64,000 bases of DNA from NCBI GenBank assembly GCA_905182855.1, contig CAJJDA010000002.1:1-64000 (forward strand), written 5' to 3'. A program made the position numbers and the translations under genes. The notes beneath the pieces are model-generated. The model was not told the origin of the DNA. It ran no database searches and saw only the letters and a list, made by a program, of their open reading frames with translations. This document shows, piece by piece, positions 1 through 8,725 of the stretch (positions are counted from its first letter, which is position 1; each line of letters starts with the position of its first letter). The DNA comes from a gamma proteobacterium HTCC2207. GTDB taxonomy: Bacteria > Pseudomonadota > Gammaproteobacteria > Pseudomonadales > Porticoccaceae.

Positions 1-25
1 AATATAATCGCTTAGGAGAAATATA

Positions 26-799
26 ATGAAAAGTATCGTACCAACTTTTGAAGAGTATCATGATAAATATAAGCATATTTCCATGCGCCGCGAAGATGGC
101 ATACTAGAGCTTACACTGCATACTGATGGCAATAGTTTGATATGGGGCGGTGAGCCGCACCAAGAACTGGGCTACTGTTTCTTAGACGTGGGGGCCGATC
201 GAGAAAATCATGTCATCATCATAACGGGGGCCGGTGATTCATTCTGCGATAAGTATGAAAAAGGTGACCTCCGTGAAATAACCCCTGGGATTTGGGACCA
301 TTTATATTACGATGCAAAACGCCTATTGATGAATTTATTGGATATTGAGGTTCCGATAATTGGTGCGGTCAACGGGCCAGCGATCATTCATGCTGAATTG
401 GCGGTGTTATCGGATATTGTCATCGCAAGTGAGAATGCCACATTTCAAGACGCACCCCATTTTCCTGCGGGGCTCGTTCCTGGCGATGGCGTCCACGTGC
501 TTTGGCCTCAGTTACTCGGTATGAACCGCGGTCGTTATTTCTTGTTGACAGGTCAGGAACTTGACGCGCAAACGGCGCTAAATTTGGGAGTTGTAAGTGA
601 GGTTTTGCCTTCTGATCAGCTCTTAACTCGCGCTTGGGAACTAGCCCGCATGATCACATCGCGCCCAACATTGACGCGTAGATATGCCCGAGTTGCGCTG
701 ACGCATGAGCTCAAGCGTCTTATGCACGATCATTTGGGTTATGGGATCGCTCTGGAAGGTCTTGCTGCTGTCGATCACTGGCCTGTAGATCCAGAATAA
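26..799 (+). CDS. 6-oxocamphor hydrolase-like crotonase (beta-diketone hydrolase)
   Basis: A 257-residue member of the crotonase (enoyl-CoA hydratase) superfamily. It resembles 6-oxocamphor hydrolase, which cleaves a C-C bond in a cyclic beta-diketone by a retro-Claisen reaction and does not use CoA esters. Residues that I recall as important in that enzyme occur at matching positions: W40, H45, H122, H145 and D154 (in PGDGVH), with a Glu at about 243 near the C-terminus; the length is also the same. A good ribosome site (AGGAGAA) precedes the ATG. The next gene, 36 bp downstream on the same strand, is a luciferase-like flavin oxidoreductase, so the two are probably co-transcribed and act on a cyclic ketone or terpenoid. 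The family call is firm; the true substrate is inference and may not be camphor itself. Confidence 0.82.
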   Translation: MKSIVPTFEEYHDKYKHISMRREDGILELTLHTDGNSLIWGGEPHQELGYCFLDVGADRENHVIIITGAGDSFCDKYEKGDLREITPGIWDHLYYDAKRLLMNLLDIEVPIIGAVNGPAIIHAELAVLSDIVIASENATFQDAPHFPAGLVPGDGVHVLWPQLLGMNRGRYFLLTGQELDAQTALNLGVVSEVLPSDQLLTRAWELARMITSRPTLTRRYARVALTHELKRLMHDHLGYGIALEGLAAVDHWPVDPE

Positions 800-835
800 C
801 GGAACGTTGGCTCACACTTAAAAAAGGAGAACGTT

Positions 836-1855
836 ATGTCTCGCCAAGTAAATTTTGGCCTATGGTACGATCTGCGAAGTCCCGCCGCCTGGCCCATCGA
901 GTTCGAGCGTCTTTATGCTGAGTCGCTCGATCAGATCGTTTGGGCTGAAGATCTGGGCTTCGACTCTGTCTGGCTTACCGAGCATCACTTCCGCGAGGAC
1001 GGTTATTCGCCCTCTCCATTGATCATCGCCGGTGCAATTGCCGCGCGTACCAAAAAGATTCGCGTCGGAACAAATTTGTTACTGTTACCCCTATATGACC
1101 CTGTTCGCTTGGCCGAAGATGCGGCAGCGGTTTCGCTATTGGCTGGGGGGCGCTTTGATCTTGGTGTTGGTGGAGGTTTCGTTGAAAAAGAGTTCAAGAC
1201 CTTTGGCCGCAAACTAAAGAATCGTCCCAGCATACTGGAAGAAGGTATCGAAATTTTACGCCGAGCTTGGACCGGTAAAGCGGTCAATTTTAACGGCAAA
1301 CGATTCAAAGTTGACAATGTAACGATCTCGCCGTCGCCGCAAACTACACCACGGATTCTATTGGGCGGTATAACGGAACCAGCAATCGATCGGGCTGCCC
1401 GTGTAGCGGACGGATTTCTCTCATCGGGTAATATTGGGCATGAGATCTATATTGCATCCCTTGAGAAAGCAGGTAAGAGTCCCCAAGAAGGGCGTATTTA
1501 TGCCGGCTGCTGGGGAATCGTCACCGAAGATCCCGAGGCTGAATTCGAGGCAATTGGACCACACCTACAATACCAAATGAATGAATATATCAGGATGGGT
1601 GCAGACGCGTTCAATAGTACAGAAGAGACGCCTTTATTCGAAACCCCCCGTGATGCGGTTGATAATGGATTCTACGAATTTTGGACACCGGACGAAGCCG
1701 TTACAAAAATTCTCGCTCTTCTCGAAACGTATCCTCAAATTGTTGATTTACATTTCTGGGCACAGTTCCCTGGCGAATCCATAGAATCTGGATCACGTCG
1801 GATCGAACTCCTTGCGACCAAAGTCCTACCTGAGGTCAGAAGCAGACTCGGTTAG
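836..1855 (+). CDS. LLM-class flavin-dependent oxidoreductase
   Basis: A 339-residue bacterial-luciferase-like (LLM) TIM-barrel oxidoreductase. Typical family segments are visible: the N-terminal strand with FGLWYDLRSP, WAEDLGFDSVWLTEHHF at about residues 36-52, a conserved VGTNLLLLPLYDPVRLAED segment, and GGRFDLGVGGG near residue 110. Such proteins use reduced FMN or F420 for monooxygenation or hydride transfer. A clear AGGAG site precedes the ATG. It follows the beta-diketone hydrolase gene by 36 bp, which suggests it oxidises a precursor or product in the same catabolic route, as luciferase-like ketone monooxygenases do in camphor degradation. Specific reaction and cofactor cannot be read from the sequence. 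Confidence 0.8.
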   Translation: MSRQVNFGLWYDLRSPAAWPIEFERLYAESLDQIVWAEDLGFDSVWLTEHHFREDGYSPSPLIIAGAIAARTKKIRVGTNLLLLPLYDPVRLAEDAAAVSLLAGGRFDLGVGGGFVEKEFKTFGRKLKNRPSILEEGIEILRRAWTGKAVNFNGKRFKVDNVTISPSPQTTPRILLGGITEPAIDRAARVADGFLSSGNIGHEIYIASLEKAGKSPQEGRIYAGCWGIVTEDPEAEFEAIGPHLQYQMNEYIRMGADAFNSTEETPLFETPRDAVDNGFYEFWTPDEAVTKILALLETYPQIVDLHFWAQFPGESIESGSRRIELLATKVLPEVRSRLG

Positions 1856-1953
1856 GGGCTAAGCAGGCCTCTTGGGAAGCTAAAAGCGCAGCTAACTTGG
1901 CTTAATGTTGGAGTCAAGAATAATACAGTATGCAGGGCAGGGGTGTAGCTATT

Positions 1954-3072
1954 TTACTGACTGTCGTAGACGAACTTTTCGCGTAATCCCCGCTCTTCCA
2001 GCAGAGGCAATACGTTTTCGGCAAAGTAGGGGAATTCCGCCGCGTAGTCCACGAAGGCGAGTGTCGTGCCGGCAATCCCGGTAGCACTTAACTGTTCCAG
2101 TAGATCGGCAATATGTACAGGCGTGCCTACCAGTGGGAAGCCACCATGCCCTGCGGCAAATCGATCACGAAACATGCCAAGTGCCTCGGGTGTAAATGAC
2201 TGAGCATGCATACCTTGTAGCTTCATTAAATAGTCAACCGCCTCCCAATCGGCATTCTGATTAGCATAGTGATCGAGATAATCTTCAGCTTCTTTCATGG
2301 TGGGGCGACAGACTACGGTGCAAAAAGTAAACACACCGACCTCTCGATTATTGCCCGCTGCCGCTATTGATATCTCCGCTGCTGTGGCCTTGGCCTGATC
2401 AAAATCAAATACCGGCGTAAACAGATAGTCTGCATTGCGCATGGCAAATTCTCGGCCCTCTTTGGACGCTGCTGCATTCAGAATAGGTACGCTCGACTGA
2501 ACAGGCTTAGGGTTTCCGTAAACTCCTGTGCCCTGAAAGTAAGTGCCTTCCCAATCAAAAGGAGTGTCGGATGACCATATCTTTTGTACGTAATCAAACC
2601 ATTCCTGTGCGCGGGTATAGCGCTCACCATGATTACTGGGCAGATCGACACCAAAAGCGTCGTACTCGGGTTTATTCCAGCCTGCCACCACGTTCAATCC
2701 GAGTCGCCCCGAACTTAATTGATCTATGCTGGCTAATTGCTTGGCGCTGACAATAGGATGATTGAATGCGGTGTGAACCGTTGCAAATATTTGGATATAC
2801 TTTGTTGCGGCCATCAATCCCGCGGCCCAGGTTATCGGTTCGAGTACGCCACCATGGAAATCTGTCTCGCCGCCATAGCCGATCCATCGGGCAATTGGCA
2901 GCATAAACTCTATACCAGCAGCATCGCACATTTTGACCAAATTGAGATTGTTTTCCCAAGAGTTTTCCCACCGCTCTTCAACTTTAGTGACGGCCATACC
3001 GCTAGAACAGTTGGATGAGAAAATACCCAGTTTAAGTCGATTACTACTATTTAACCGGTTTGATGACGGCAT
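1954..3072 (-). CDS. LLM-class flavin-dependent monooxygenase (SfnG/RutA-like subgroup)
   Basis: A luciferase-like flavin monooxygenase of about 372 residues, encoded opposite to the first two genes. Signature stretches include LGIFSSNCSSG at the N-terminus, MCDAAGIEFMLPIARWIGYGG, then a GGVLEPITWAAGLMAATKYI segment and SSGRLGLNVVAGWNKPEYDAFG, as seen in the subgroup containing dimethylsulfone and pyrimidine (RutA) monooxygenases. The ORF track begins at a TTG (3096); the ATG at 3072 is preferred because AGGAG lies 8 bases before it. It probably belongs to the same catabolic block as the hydrolase and the other LLM protein. Substrate unknown; alkanesulfonate-, sulfone- or ketone-type chemistry are all possible. 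Confidence 0.75.
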   Translation of the reverse strand: MPSSNRLNSSNRLKLGIFSSNCSSGMAVTKVEERWENSWENNLNLVKMCDAAGIEFMLPIARWIGYGGETDFHGGVLEPITWAAGLMAATKYIQIFATVHTAFNHPIVSAKQLASIDQLSSGRLGLNVVAGWNKPEYDAFGVDLPSNHGERYTRAQEWFDYVQKIWSSDTPFDWEGTYFQGTGVYGNPKPVQSSVPILNAAASKEGREFAMRNADYLFTPVFDFDQAKATAAEISIAAAGNNREVGVFTFCTVVCRPTMKEAEDYLDHYANQNADWEAVDYLMKLQGMHAQSFTPEALGMFRDRFAAGHGGFPLVGTPVHIADLLEQLSATGIAGTTLAFVDYAAEFPYFAENVLPLLEERGLREKFVYDSQ

Positions 3073-3393
3073 GACTGTGGCTCCTTTTTTTGACAAAAAA
3101 CAACTTCAGGCCAGTCTAAATATCCCTAGCAAGGGGCTGGAATAGTTGTTACGGGAGAATCTAATTCCAACAAAATTACTTTAAGCCTAAACTAATGTCA
3201 AATTTTATTTGCTGAAGCGGTCTAACACTCTCCACTGGATAGCTCAGGAAACATATACCCCCACTGGAGCTAATAAAAGCTTCTCCATAGGAACCGTATC
3301 CTCTAGACTATTTATGGAATCCATGGGTAGTTTATTGAGCATTAGGCCTATTGTTTCTTTTAAGGAACCGGAGGCTTAGGCTGTCGAGGAAAT

Positions 3394-3753
3394 ATGTCAA
3401 AAAAAATTAATGATCTAATTAATTTCGCAGATAGCGGAGCTAAAGTTGAACGCTATCCAACCGAAACTGATCGCCTGGTGCAAGGTATGCCCGAACAAAA
3501 TAACACTTTGCACTTCGCCGTTGACGAAAAGTTTTTCGCTGGCGAATGGGGTGCCGAGGTGGGGTGCTGGAAAATCAGCTATACGGAGAATGAATATTTC
3601 CACATCTTAAGTGGTAAATCGATTTTACGTGATATTGACGGCAATGAGTTAACCGTGGTTACCGGAGATAAAATTTGTATACCCGCTGGCTTTGAAGGTG
3701 AATGGGAAGTTGTAGAGCCTACTCAAAAGATATATGTCATCTATGAAAACTAA
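3394..3753 (+). CDS. Small cupin-domain protein
   Basis: A 119-residue single-domain cupin. The C-terminal half has the cupin-3 (DUF861) pattern: a tryptophan-containing strand, YTENEYFHILSGKS, then a GDKICIPAGFEGEWEV strand. The sequence includes one of the usual metal-binding histidines (EYFHIL) but the motif is partly degenerate, so metal binding is uncertain. GAGGAAAT directly before the ATG is an acceptable ribosome site. It sits between the LLM monooxygenase and tRNA-Met. Function not known; the genomic setting suggests an accessory or detoxifying role in the catabolic block, but this is inference. Confidence 0.7.
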   Translation: MSKKINDLINFADSGAKVERYPTETDRLVQGMPEQNNTLHFAVDEKFFAGEWGAEVGCWKISYTENEYFHILSGKSILRDIDGNELTVVTGDKICIPAGFEGEWEVVEPTQKIYVIYEN

Positions 3754-3813
3754 TAAACTGCAGTGCAGTGTGTAGGAGAATGTCCGGAATACTATCTAAG
3801 TCATTGATTCTTA

Positions 3814-3890
3814 TGGTAGCTACGGGTGGACTTGAACCACCGACCCCAGCATTATGAATGCTGTGCTCTAACCAGCTGAGCTACGTAGCC
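3814..3890 (-). tRNA. tRNA-Met (CAT), elongator type
   Basis: Read on the minus strand the sequence folds as a complete cloverleaf. The acceptor stem begins GGCTACG and pairs with CGTAGCT (first pair G-U), the D-arm contains AGCTCAGCTGGTTAGAGC, the anticodon arm CAGCA-TTCATAA-TGCTG carries anticodon CAT, and the T-arm contains GGTTCAAGTCC. A 3' CCA is encoded. An initiator tRNA would carry an unpaired first base and three G-C pairs in the anticodon stem; these are absent, so this is the elongator form. It borders the catabolic block. Confidence 0.95.
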
Positions 3891-4069
3891 ATAAATTGTT
3901 GCAGGCCCTATCAATTGATCTGCTGACTGAATCAATAGGGGGGCGCATTTTCGCCAGACAGAGCGCCGTTGTCAAGAACTTCGAGGGTAGTTCCTGCCAT
4001 GGTAACTCCATGAGGATTAATGATCTATGCGCTATCAAATTCTTATTGATCACATTTCAGTGCTACGCG

Positions 4070-5266
4070 CTATTGCCCTCTGTACTGGACGCGATAAATA
4101 CGTCCAGCTAAGTCGTCGGTAATATAAAAACGTCCCTGCTGGTCCTGTGTAATGCCGACAGGTCTGCCGACAATGCCGTCATCAGCTAAAAACCCGGTGA
4201 CGAAGTCGCGACTTTGGATCTGTCCCTGCTCGTCCCAATGCAGTGAGACGACTTTGTAGCCGTCTAGTGTCGAACGATTCCAGGAGCCGTGCAAGGCCAC
4301 CAGCGCGGTGCGCTTAAACGCTTCAGGCAGACTGGAGTGTTCGGCAACAAAGTGAATGCCCAGTGGCGCGTTGTGCGGGCGGAATTTGTAGACTGGAGGA
4401 ATGGCGATGGCGGCTAATTCTGGGCGGCTGTTACCGAATTCAGGGTCTGGGATATTGTCAGAATGATAGTAGGGCCAGCCGTAAAAGCCGCCCTCAACCA
4501 CGAGATTAAGTTCGTCCGGTGGATAGTTATCGCCTAGCAGATCTCGGGCATTGACCGTGGCATAGAGCTCCTGTGACCAGGGCGTCCAGTCAAAGCCAAC
4601 AGAATTGCGCAGGCCTGTGGCAAATATTTCAAGATTGGTGCCGTCGAGCTCAGACCTGAGCATGGCGGCATATTGGGGGTCATCTGGCTCGCACACATTG
4701 CAAGGTGAGCCCACGTTAACATGCAGCTTACGATCCGGTGAGATGCCTATTGCTTTGGCTGTGTGTATGATGCCGTAGGGCAGCCCCTTGAGAACGGGTT
4801 TAACCTCGCCTGTCAGAGTTGCTGTGGTGCTATCAAAAGCCACTTTGCTGACACTGCCATTCTCACTGAAGTACAGCCAACTCCCGTCTAAGATAAGGCC
4901 CTGAGGTTGTTCTAGGCCACTCAGCAACTGCCGGCGCGTCTCTAACATGCCATCGCCATCTTTGTCTTGCAGCAGCTGTATCTGGCCTGTGTCGGGGCGG
5001 CTAACAATTAGGTCATTGTTGTCTGTGACGACAGCAAAGCGAACATAGCCGAGATCTGTCGCGATCAACTCGAGTTGAAAGCCATCGGCGGTGGTCAGCG
5101 TTGATTCGTTGGCCTCAATCTCAGAGGCATTAAGCCCGGCAATAGTGCTGACCATTAGCCAAAAGCCGCTGAGTCCTCCGGGAACGGTAAGCGCCAGATA
5201 ACTGCTTGTCCCAAGGATGAGGGCTGCAACTAGAGCGGAAATAGTGAGTGCGATTTTTTTGAACAA
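4070..5266 (-). CDS. PQQ-dependent sugar dehydrogenase family (sorbosone/aldose dehydrogenase-like) beta-propeller
   Basis: A 398-residue protein with an N-terminal hydrophobic segment (about residues 5-28) that acts as a signal or anchor, followed by a six-bladed beta-propeller of the soluble glucose/sorbosone dehydrogenase family. Supporting stretches are GLEQPQGLILDG, KLHVNVGSPCNVCEPDD with a probable disulfide CxxC, ATGLRNSVGFDW, GGFYGWPYY and HNAPLGIHF. Such periplasmic enzymes oxidise aldoses or related alcohols with PQQ, though many relatives lack a proven cofactor. No PQQ synthesis genes lie in this window. The start at ATG 5266 places the hydrophobic segment right at the N-terminus. 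The gene is followed by tRNA-Met and preceded by a transporter gene. Confidence 0.75.
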   Translation of the reverse strand: MFKKIALTISALVAALILGTSSYLALTVPGGLSGFWLMVSTIAGLNASEIEANESTLTTADGFQLELIATDLGYVRFAVVTDNNDLIVSRPDTGQIQLLQDKDGDGMLETRRQLLSGLEQPQGLILDGSWLYFSENGSVSKVAFDSTTATLTGEVKPVLKGLPYGIIHTAKAIGISPDRKLHVNVGSPCNVCEPDDPQYAAMLRSELDGTNLEIFATGLRNSVGFDWTPWSQELYATVNARDLLGDNYPPDELNLVVEGGFYGWPYYHSDNIPDPEFGNSRPELAAIAIPPVYKFRPHNAPLGIHFVAEHSSLPEAFKRTALVALHGSWNRSTLDGYKVVSLHWDEQGQIQSRDFVTGFLADDGIVGRPVGITQDQQGRFYITDDLAGRIYRVQYRGQ

Positions 5267-5301
5267 GGCTTGTACCCATGATCCTCAGAATAACGTTTAG
5301 T

Positions 5302-6216
5302 TTAGCTTACTTTCTTGGCGATGGCCGTTGTTATTGATCCTGCCACTAGCATTGCGGCACCGACGAGGGAAATAATACCAAGAGGTTCCGGGCTAACACC
5401 CGCGATGGGCACTAATTGAACAATAGTGACGGTCACTAGTGGACCAAGCGCAATGATGGCACTCACTCGCGAGGCCTCTAAGTGGACCATCGCTTCGGCA
5501 AAGGCACCGTAGGCAACCAGGGTGTTGAGTCCGCAAAAAGCGAGTAGTCCCCACTGGAGATTACTTAGTTGGTCGATGGTCGAGAAATCACAAAAAGGTA
5601 AAAAGGAGAGCGTACCGATCCAGTAAATCACCATCATGCATTCTTCTGAGCTAAATTCTTGTAGCAAAAATTTCTGCATGATTGCATAACCGGCCCATGA
5701 GAAGGCGGCGCCAACAACCAACAGCATTCCTATGCCATAATCATTAAACGACAGAAATAGGTCGCCTAGACGGTGATGGAAAAACACCAATAAGCCAGAC
5801 ACGAAGACTAAAAATCCAAGCCATTGGATCCTGGAGAAGGGTTCTCTAAATATCCATAGACCAGCCAGTAAGAGCAGCATGGGTGCGAGCTGAATAATAA
5901 CCTGTGCGGCTTCGACGCTGGTCTTATCCAGTCCAAAAATATAAAACCCATAGTTGGCTGATAACAAAAGTCCTGCAGCAATAAGCCATAGAGCAAACTT
6001 GGGCTTGCGTGCTTTGTGGGCATTGGGCAGTCTATTGCGAGCCAGCAGATAGGGGGTGATTAATAGGGCAGACAAAAAGAAGCGGAAAAACGATGTTGTC
6101 ACCGGGTCCAGTGTTACCAATATCCCTTTAAGCGCTATTGGCAGCACTGCCCACATGAGTATCGTTAATAGGGCAAGTAATATGCCCAGTTTCCAGCGTC
6201 CACTTAGGGTGCTCAA
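5302..6216 (-). CDS. EamA/DMT-superfamily permease
   Basis: A 304-residue integral membrane protein with about ten hydrophobic helices arranged as two EamA halves (roughly residues 12-145 and 160-298). Features are the MWAVLPIALKGIL start of helix 1, the long hydrophobic core, and KTSVEAAQVIIQLAPMLLLL, typical of drug/metabolite exporters. Members export amino acids, purines or other small metabolites across the inner membrane; substrate is not predictable. It lies 6 bp downstream of ychF and on the same strand, so it may be read from the same transcript. Confidence 0.82.
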   Translation of the reverse strand: MSTLSGRWKLGILLALLTILMWAVLPIALKGILVTLDPVTTSFFRFFLSALLITPYLLARNRLPNAHKARKPKFALWLIAAGLLLSANYGFYIFGLDKTSVEAAQVIIQLAPMLLLLAGLWIFREPFSRIQWLGFLVFVSGLLVFFHHRLGDLFLSFNDYGIGMLLVVGAAFSWAGYAIMQKFLLQEFSSEECMMVIYWIGTLSFLPFCDFSTIDQLSNLQWGLLAFCGLNTLVAYGAFAEAMVHLEASRVSAIIALGPLVTVTIVQLVPIAGVSPEPLGIISLVGAAMLVAGSITTAIAKKVS

Positions 6217-6222
6217 GAGGGC

Positions 6223-7314
6223 TTAGACATTAAACCGGAAGTGGATTATGTCACCGTCTTTTACGATATATTCTTTTCCCTCTAGACGCCATTTGCCAGC
6301 GTCTTTTGCACCCTGCTCGCCGTTACCTGCAATGTAATCGTCATAGCCAATAATTTCAGCGCGAATAAAACCTTTCTCAAAATCAGTGTGAATTTTACCC
6401 GCTGCATTAGGCGCGGTTGCGCCCACAGGGATTGTCCAGGCGCGCACTTCTTTAACCCCCGCGGTGAAGTAGGTCTGTAAGCCCAACAGGTTATAGCCAG
6501 CACGGATAACACGATTAAGGCCAGGCTCTTGCATTCCCATATCCGTAAGAAATTCAAGAATTTCATCCGCTTCAAGTTCGCTGATTTCTGCTTCTAATTT
6601 GTTACATATGGGAACCACCACTGATCCCTCGGCAGCCGCAATTGCCATAACCTGATCCAGATAGGGATTGTTTGCAAATCCCTCTTCATCGACATTGGCG
6701 ATATACATGGTTGGCTTTAGTGTCAGTAAACTTAGAGGTTTCAAAAGGTCCAGCTCATCGTCAGTCAGGGCAAAGGACCTTAGTGGCTTAGCTTCGTTGA
6801 GGTGGGGCAGTATTTTTTCCGCCAAAGCGGTGAGCTCTACAGCGTCTTGGTCTTTACCCTTGGCAGCCTTAGCGACCCGCAATAGGGCTTTTTCAACGCT
6901 TTCAAGATCGGCTAATGCCAGTTCGGTATTGATCACATCAATGTCGTCGGCGGGGCTAATTTTACCCTCAACATGGATAACATTCTCGTCCTCAAAACAA
7001 CGAACAACATGGGCGATAGCATCAGTTTCACGAATATTAGCGAGAAATTTATTGCCCAGACCTTCGCCTTTAGAGGCCCCGGCAACCAGTCCGGCAATGT
7101 CGACAAACTCCATCGCGGTCGGGACTATACGCTCAGGTTTGACAATAGCTGAAATGTTGTCTTGGCGAGGATCTGGAATTGGCACGATGCCGGTATTAGG
7201 CTCAATGGTACAGAAGGGGAAGTTCTCGGCACTGATCCCCGCCTTGGTCAGCGCATTGAATAGGGTTGATTTGCCAACATTAGGCAGGCCGACGATTGCG
7301 CAGTTAAAACCCAT
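6223..7314 (-). CDS. ychF: Redox-regulated ATPase YchF (Obg-family)
   Basis: A 363-residue Obg-like P-loop protein. It starts with [21 protein letters not shown] (Walker A GLPNVGKS at about 8-15), has FVDIAGLV for G3 at about residue 72, and the altered G4 that gives this family ATP rather than GTP preference. The C-terminal TGS domain ends with [14 protein letters not shown]. YchF binds ribosomes and modulates stress responses. It follows pth by 38 bp; pth-ychF is a standard gammaproteobacterial pair, here behind prs and rplY. Length is normal for the family (363). Confidence 0.97.
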   Translation of the reverse strand: MGFNCAIVGLPNVGKSTLFNALTKAGISAENFPFCTIEPNTGIVPIPDPRQDNISAIVKPERIVPTAMEFVDIAGLVAGASKGEGLGNKFLANIRETDAIAHVVRCFEDENVIHVEGKISPADDIDVINTELALADLESVEKALLRVAKAAKGKDQDAVELTALAEKILPHLNEAKPLRSFALTDDELDLLKPLSLLTLKPTMYIANVDEEGFANNPYLDQVMAIAAAEGSVVVPICNKLEAEISELEADEILEFLTDMGMQEPGLNRVIRAGYNLLGLQTYFTAGVKEVRAWTIPVGATAPNAAGKIHTDFEKGFIRAEIIGYDDYIAGNGEQGAKDAGKWRLEGKEYIVKDGDIIHFRFNV

Positions 7315-7352
7315 TTTAAAATCCTTGTGCTAGTACTCTAGCGGTTGTAAAA

Positions 7353-7934
7353 CTAGTTGGAGTGCAGTGCCATCATCGCTTTTTCCCATTGCCCATCTAC
7401 GGCCAAGTCAAGGTGTTGCAGGGCGTCATCTATACTGTTTGCAATCAACTGGAAATCGTTGGGTGATGCTTTTTTAAGTACATAGTCGGTAACCAGATTT
7501 GCCTGCCCAGGATGACCAATACCTATCCGGATGCGGGCGAAGTCTCTACTATTACCTAAGCTTTGAATGGTGTCGCGCAGGCCGTTATGACCCCCGTGCC
7601 CGCCGCCTTTTTTGAATCGTGTAACACCGGGCGGCAGATCCAATTCGTCATGGGCCACCAATATACTTTGCGGCGCAATCTGATAAAACTTGCTAAGTGC
7701 GCCTATGGCTTTGCCGCTGAGATTCATAAAAGTGCTGGGTATTAGCAGACGTACGTCTCTACTGCCTATAGTGATCCTTGCGGTTTCACCAAAGAACTTG
7801 CTCTCGAATTTTAGTTCTGTATGCAGAGACTTTGCTAACGCCAAAACCAGATCAGCCCCAGCATTATGACGCGTCCGCTCGTAGTTAGGGCCGGGATTTC
7901 CCAGCCCTACGATTAGCTCAACGGGCGTGTCCAA
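7353..7934 (-). CDS. pth: Peptidyl-tRNA hydrolase
   Basis: A 193-residue Pth enzyme that cleaves the ester between peptide and tRNA after drop-off, recycling tRNA in the cytoplasm. Diagnostic motifs: IVGLGNPGPNYERTRHNAG at about residues 8-26, including the catalytic His of RHNAG, FMNLSG with the substrate-binding Asn, HDELDLP and GGGHGGHNGLRD. Length is typical. It lies 32 bp downstream of rplY and upstream of ychF on the same strand, forming a ribosome-related operon. Confidence 0.97.
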   Translation of the reverse strand: MDTPVELIVGLGNPGPNYERTRHNAGADLVLALAKSLHTELKFESKFFGETARITIGSRDVRLLIPSTFMNLSGKAIGALSKFYQIAPQSILVAHDELDLPPGVTRFKKGGGHGGHNGLRDTIQSLGNSRDFARIRIGIGHPGQANLVTDYVLKKASPNDFQLIANSIDDALQHLDLAVDGQWEKAMMALHSN

Positions 7935-7966
7935 TGTCAGGGGCTTTTAGAGGGCAGGGTTGAAGA

Positions 7967-8620
7967 TTACTCTTCGCCTGCTTCCTCGGTTGGTTCAGCA
8001 TCTGCAGCTTCATCGGTTTCTTCGCTGACTGATGCGCCTTTCGCCTTGTTCACTGCGGCAACCGGCAGATCATGGTCATCGCCATGGCTTAGAGCAACAC
8101 TCTCAACACCCTTGGGCAGTTGAATATCGGAGATATGCACAACCTGACCCAAAGCAACCTCAGCCATATCTATTTCAAGATACTCAGGCAGATCCGATGG
8201 TAAACAGGAGATTTCTAAGTCAGCCATGCTGTGTGTGATAACGCCACCTTCGACCTTAACGCCGACACAGAGTTCTTCGTTAGTAAAGTGTAACGGCACT
8301 CTAGTCGTCAGCTTAGTGTTCTTGTTAACACGCAAAAAATCCAAATGCATAATGAGATTTTTTGCCGGGTGACGCTGCATATCTTTAAGGATTACGTCCT
8401 CTGATTTGCCATCGATCTCAAGACTAATAATATGCGAATAAAACGCTTCGTTTTCCAAAGATTTCATAACGTCTTTATGGATTAGCTTGATTTGTGATGG
8501 GTCTTTCTTGCCACCGTAAACAATAGCAGGTACCTCACCAGCCAGACGACGCAGGCGGCGGCTCGCACCTTTCCCTGTATCTTCACGACCTGTTGCTTGT
8601 AACGTAAAATCAGTAGACAT
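7967..8620 (-). CDS. rplY: 50S ribosomal protein L25/general stress protein Ctc
   Basis: A long-form L25 (Ctc) protein of about 217 residues that binds 5S rRNA. It has the N-terminal L25 beta-barrel (TGREDTGKGASRRLR, VPAIVYGG) and the C-terminal TL5-type domain (SDLPEYLEIDMAEV...), ending in an acidic tail rich in Glu and Asp. The ORF track starts at a TTG four codons upstream; I use ATG 8620 because GGAG lies at the correct distance before it and would fall inside the longer reading. Gene order prs-rplY-pth-ychF matches Pseudomonas. Confidence 0.95.
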   Translation of the reverse strand: MSTDFTLQATGREDTGKGASRRLRRLAGEVPAIVYGGKKDPSQIKLIHKDVMKSLENEAFYSHIISLEIDGKSEDVILKDMQRHPAKNLIMHLDFLRVNKNTKLTTRVPLHFTNEELCVGVKVEGGVITHSMADLEISCLPSDLPEYLEIDMAEVALGQVVHISDIQLPKGVESVALSHGDDHDLPVAAVNKAKGASVSEETDEAADAEPTEEAGEE

Positions 8621-8725
8621 AATAGTCTCCAAAGTTATGCCAAAACTAGCCGCGACCAGACTAGTAATGGAGTTTTAATGCCCCCAAACGAGGCGTTTTT
8701 ACAGTGATTGTCCCCTAGCTAAGCG

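Noticed and set aside
6668-7333. 221-residue ORF on the plus strand
   Set aside because: Exact antisense of ychF, with low-complexity Ser-rich product and no ribosome site.
8670-8705. Possible terminator between prs and rplY (GCCTC-GTTTG-GGGGC)
   Set aside because: Only five pairs, no T-run, and the genes are normally co-transcribed.
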